A DNA stretch of 64,000 bases from Lamellibrachia satsuma. Lineage: Eukaryota > Annelida > Polychaeta > Sabellida > Siboglinidae. Below, piece after piece: positions 61,127-64,000 of the stretch. The stretch is from positions 1,100,001 to 1,164,000 of the forward strand of contig BSQZ01000060.1 in the NCBI GenBank assembly GCA_033239005.1. The letters run 5' to 3'. The position numbers were made by a program, and so were the translations under genes. The number at the start of each line of letters is the position of its first letter. Position 1 is the stretch's first letter. The notes beneath the pieces are model-generated. The model saw only the letters and a list, made by a program, of their open reading frames with translations. It was not told where the DNA came from and searched no databases.

Positions 61127-63345
61127 AGCACGCACTTGGCAAAGACACAAATTCAGCACATCTACCAAACTGACCGATGCTCAATCAAAACACGACAAGA
61201 AAGCACGAGAGACAGCTCATTCATCTGCAGTTTGTGTAATTCTAGAAAAAAATTGGCCAACCACTGCTCAATTCTTTGAGCGGTACTGGATAGTCAATCA
61301 CCCTAGCAAGAGGACATCATTGAACCTTGCAGGATGTTCTCCATCTGTGCTGAATCAATGCTGAAAATTCAAAGTGATACACTTTTCCAATGGCGAGCGA
61401 GAGTAAGCGATAAAATAAGTAAGCGAAAGCTGCCACTAGTGATAGCAACATGGCATGCACTTTGTGGCTAAAAGCACACATGCATTGTGAATTATCTAAA
61501 AAAATATCTGCAAAGTGTTGCCAACAGCAGTAATGTCATCCTTTGTATTTGTATTACTTTAATTTGTGTCATCAAGTATACTGTATTTGTATTACTTTAA
61601 TAAGTTTAATGTGTGTCATCAGGTATACTGTATTTGTACTTACTGTTGATTTATTTATTTTACATATGTTTTGTTAAACTAGATTTTAATGAATATTTAA
61701 AATTATCAATGTATATATATATTAAATATTTGGATTATAAGTATAATTATGTGCATTTGTATTGATGTATTATTTTATTGTAAAGCGCATTGATCTGTCT
61801 GTATAGGATGCACGATAAAAAAATTATTATCTTGTTGTTACCTCTAAAATTAGGCAATATCACTTTTTGATGAACTACAACCTCATTACTAAAATGTACT
61901 GATGTCTTCTTTGTGCATGTACAGTACTGTAGTCAGAGTACAGTGCGATTTATTGTTACGTAGTAGACTGGCATATAAACATGCCCCAGTAAGGCCAAAT
62001 CCTGGACACTCCCCATAAAAGTAATATAAATGTACATCAAATTGAGGATGACCATGAAGTACTGCTGAGCAAGGTCTTATTACAGTGTCAATGTCTTCCA
62101 TGTTAGCCCTGGAACAAGGAGAGTGTTCTTTATCCGTCCATCCTGAAATGTTGCACTGAATATAGGTAACAAACACATGTTGTACCTAAGTGAACTTGTC
62201 ATAAATGCATCCATGTAATATGAGTCATTCAGAATTTGTTTAGAAGCATACACTAAAACTAACCAGAGAGCCATGTAATATTTATTACATCATTGTAAAC
62301 ACACATTTTATAGCAAGTGTCACCCTACGAACCTCCTAAAGGTTAGAGAGTATTAAAAACTGCAGGCCGTTTAATTTCCTGTCAGTAATGAGAGGCGAGT
62401 ATTAGATGAAATGAGAGCTGCCAGTTCCTGCTCTAGTTCAGGCCCATGTTGCTGGATTAGTGTTGATATGTAGCATTATAGACCTCAAGTTCCTGCTTGC
62501 TGTATCTTGTTACAATATCAGTGCACATTTAAGAAATGACAAAACTCCACATTGTTGTTTTTGGTTATATAACATTGAATATTTACCTATTTTTTATGCA
62601 CTGGGGCCACCCCCAGACACCCACCCTCCCCAGGCGCCAACTTGTTGAGGATTATATGTACTTCCATAAAAATCTTTATGAAATTCAGCGATTGTGAACA
62701 CATGCTGCACAAAAAGTTTAATTAGTTTGTGGAGATTACATGGGGCACCACAGTAGTAATGCCACTGAGATATTAAAATCCAGCCTGTTGTCTGTCTCGG
62801 ATATCTCGTTCCAGCCAACACACTTGTAAATAAATGCTGGTTGTTGACTGACAGGAACTACCCCTGCCTGCTTGCTATAAATCCTATGCTAATTTGCTAA
62901 TTTAAATATTTTACCCTACAGAAGAGCATGCCTTTATGTACCAACAACCATTTATAGGTGTTCAGTATGATACGAACAAGATCGTCATTCAATAAATTGT
63001 TGATTGTATATCCTGTCATCTATCCTTTCTTCTCTCCTGTAGTTCATCCCTGTCTTTCTCCCATCTTCCACACTCATTCTGCTAACCTCCTTCCACCCAA
63101 GTCTCTCCAGATGACATGTGCTAATACTTCCATGCAGCTAAGCTGATGGTAATCTTTAGCTCCGACATACCAAGCAAATTTCCACTTGTTGACCCTAACA
63201 CAAACCAGCACATCTATGACTGTGATGTTGGTGGGTTTACTGATGACACTTATATAGCCATCATATACACTGTAATAGCATTACGAGGCTGAGAACCATC
63301 TTCCTGACCTTGTTACCCTGATTCACTTACTTGACTCTTGAATAT
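61127..63345. other. Spacer; short duplication and SINE-like tail
   Basis: A direct duplication around CTGTATTTGTATTACTTTAA lies at about 61540-61640. GTAAAGCGCATTGATCTG…GATGCACGATAAAAAAATTATTAT near 61781-61830 resembles the 3' end of a SINE or LINE. No gene recognised. Confidence 0.45.
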
Positions 63346-63934
63346 TAGGGGTGTAATGATGCATCGAACTATCAATGCATCGCGATAGTCGATGTAGCAG
63401 TGCAATACAACCGATATGAAATTTAACTATTGATAGTAAATTTAACTACCAATAGTCGTCGTCGATAGTACAGTGAACTATTGATAGTAAAGATTGTTGG
63501 CAAAACAAATCAGCAGGTTTACTTGTAACACAGTAATATTGTTTGTAAAAGTGCTTTTTCAACTTTATCAGGTAATTTTACCTAAGTACATCAACAGTCA
63601 TCAATCAGGTCAGCATCACACATGGATTTGCCATATCTGATGCTTCGCTTTGTGCTGAAATTCAGTGGAACCACAACAAATGTGATAGACCACATCCATC
63701 CCTGTCAGAATGTGCGCCTGACTTGTTATGCTAGATGTAGCTAACTTCACTGAATAAGTTCACTCACATCAAGTGAAATTAATAGGCATGCCTAATAACT
63801 TAAGCTCCTGTGATACTATCATGATACTATCATGATAATCATGAAACTATCGCGATACTATCTCAGTAGTAAAACTACCCCCAATAGTCATGAAACTATC
63901 GCGATATTAAAACTACTACCAACAGTCACCCCTA
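63346..63934. mobile_element. hAT-like MITE with intact 8-bp target duplication
   Basis: Terminal inverted repeat TAGGGGTG … CACCCCTA, flanked on both sides by TTGAATAT (63338-63345 and 63935-63942). This is an 8-bp duplication, as expected for hAT. The interior is full of CGATAGT/ACTATCG and ATTGATAGT inverted motifs and has no transposase. Related copies lie at 8678 and 47175. Confidence 0.9.
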
Positions 63935-64000
63935 TTGAATATGTGGTTAATTTCAATGAAAAGAAAGGATTTATGTCCCCATTATCTAGCATGAAACATA

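Noticed and set aside
60813..61364. 183-codon Cys-rich repeat protein (HTCATPC repeats)
   Set aside because: The 21-bp array is equally open in other frames and on the opposite strand, and has no signal peptide or conserved flank. Cys richness comes from the repeat unit.

Overview
This 64 kb window is animal nuclear DNA. Its genes are split by GT-AG introns, the spacers are AT-rich, and non-LTR retrotransposons, SINEs, foldback elements and minisatellites are dense. Nothing in it is bacterial: there are no operons, CRISPR arrays or phage genes. The transposon mix (CR1-type LINEs with a PHD/esterase ORF1, tRNA-headed SINEs) and a pair of small cysteine-rich secreted proteins suggest a marine invertebrate, perhaps a mollusc. 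That placement is an inference and cannot be proven here.

Two conserved housekeeping genes were rebuilt exon by exon. The ERGIC2 orthologue (+ strand, 21001-29915) has 10 exons and 398 codons and encodes an ER-Golgi cargo-cycling membrane protein. The METTL15 orthologue (- strand, 56206-46939) has 6 exons and 409 codons and encodes the mitochondrial 12S rRNA m4C methyltransferase of the RsmH/MraW family. The two genes converge tail to tail across about 17 kb of repeat-rich spacer. All junctions are GT-AG and all reading-frame phases close.

A pair of short cysteine-rich terminal exons (7590-7826 + and 33802-34020 -) are clear homologues of each other. They share seven Cys at near-identical spacing, a hydrophobic signal core at the exon start and the same phase-0 splice acceptor position. 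I do not recognise the family. It is the best candidate here for something undescribed.

Layout: 0.6-2.8 kb, decayed CR1 LINE carrying a (TA)n expansion; 3.1-6.3 kb, three minisatellites; 7.6-8.0 kb, cysteine-rich gene A; 8.7-15.9 kb, nested transposon block (hAT MITE, LINE, SINE tail blown up into a 33-bp minisatellite, TA-flanked MITE, nearly full-length reverse-oriented CR1); 17.1-19.0 kb, large minisatellite; 21.0-30.2 kb, ERGIC2 with MITEs and SINEs in its introns; 31-39 kb, SINE, LINE scraps, cysteine-rich gene B, simple repeats and a MITE; 40.0-43.1 kb, CR1 LINE; 43.4-44.4 kb, minisatellites; 45.8-46.6 kb, MITE; 46.9-56.2 kb, METTL15, whose intron 5 is almost wholly transposon; 56.5-57.0 kb, foldback element; 57-64 kb, mostly unassigned, with one 21-bp minisatellite and a hAT MITE that keeps a perfect 8-bp target duplication.
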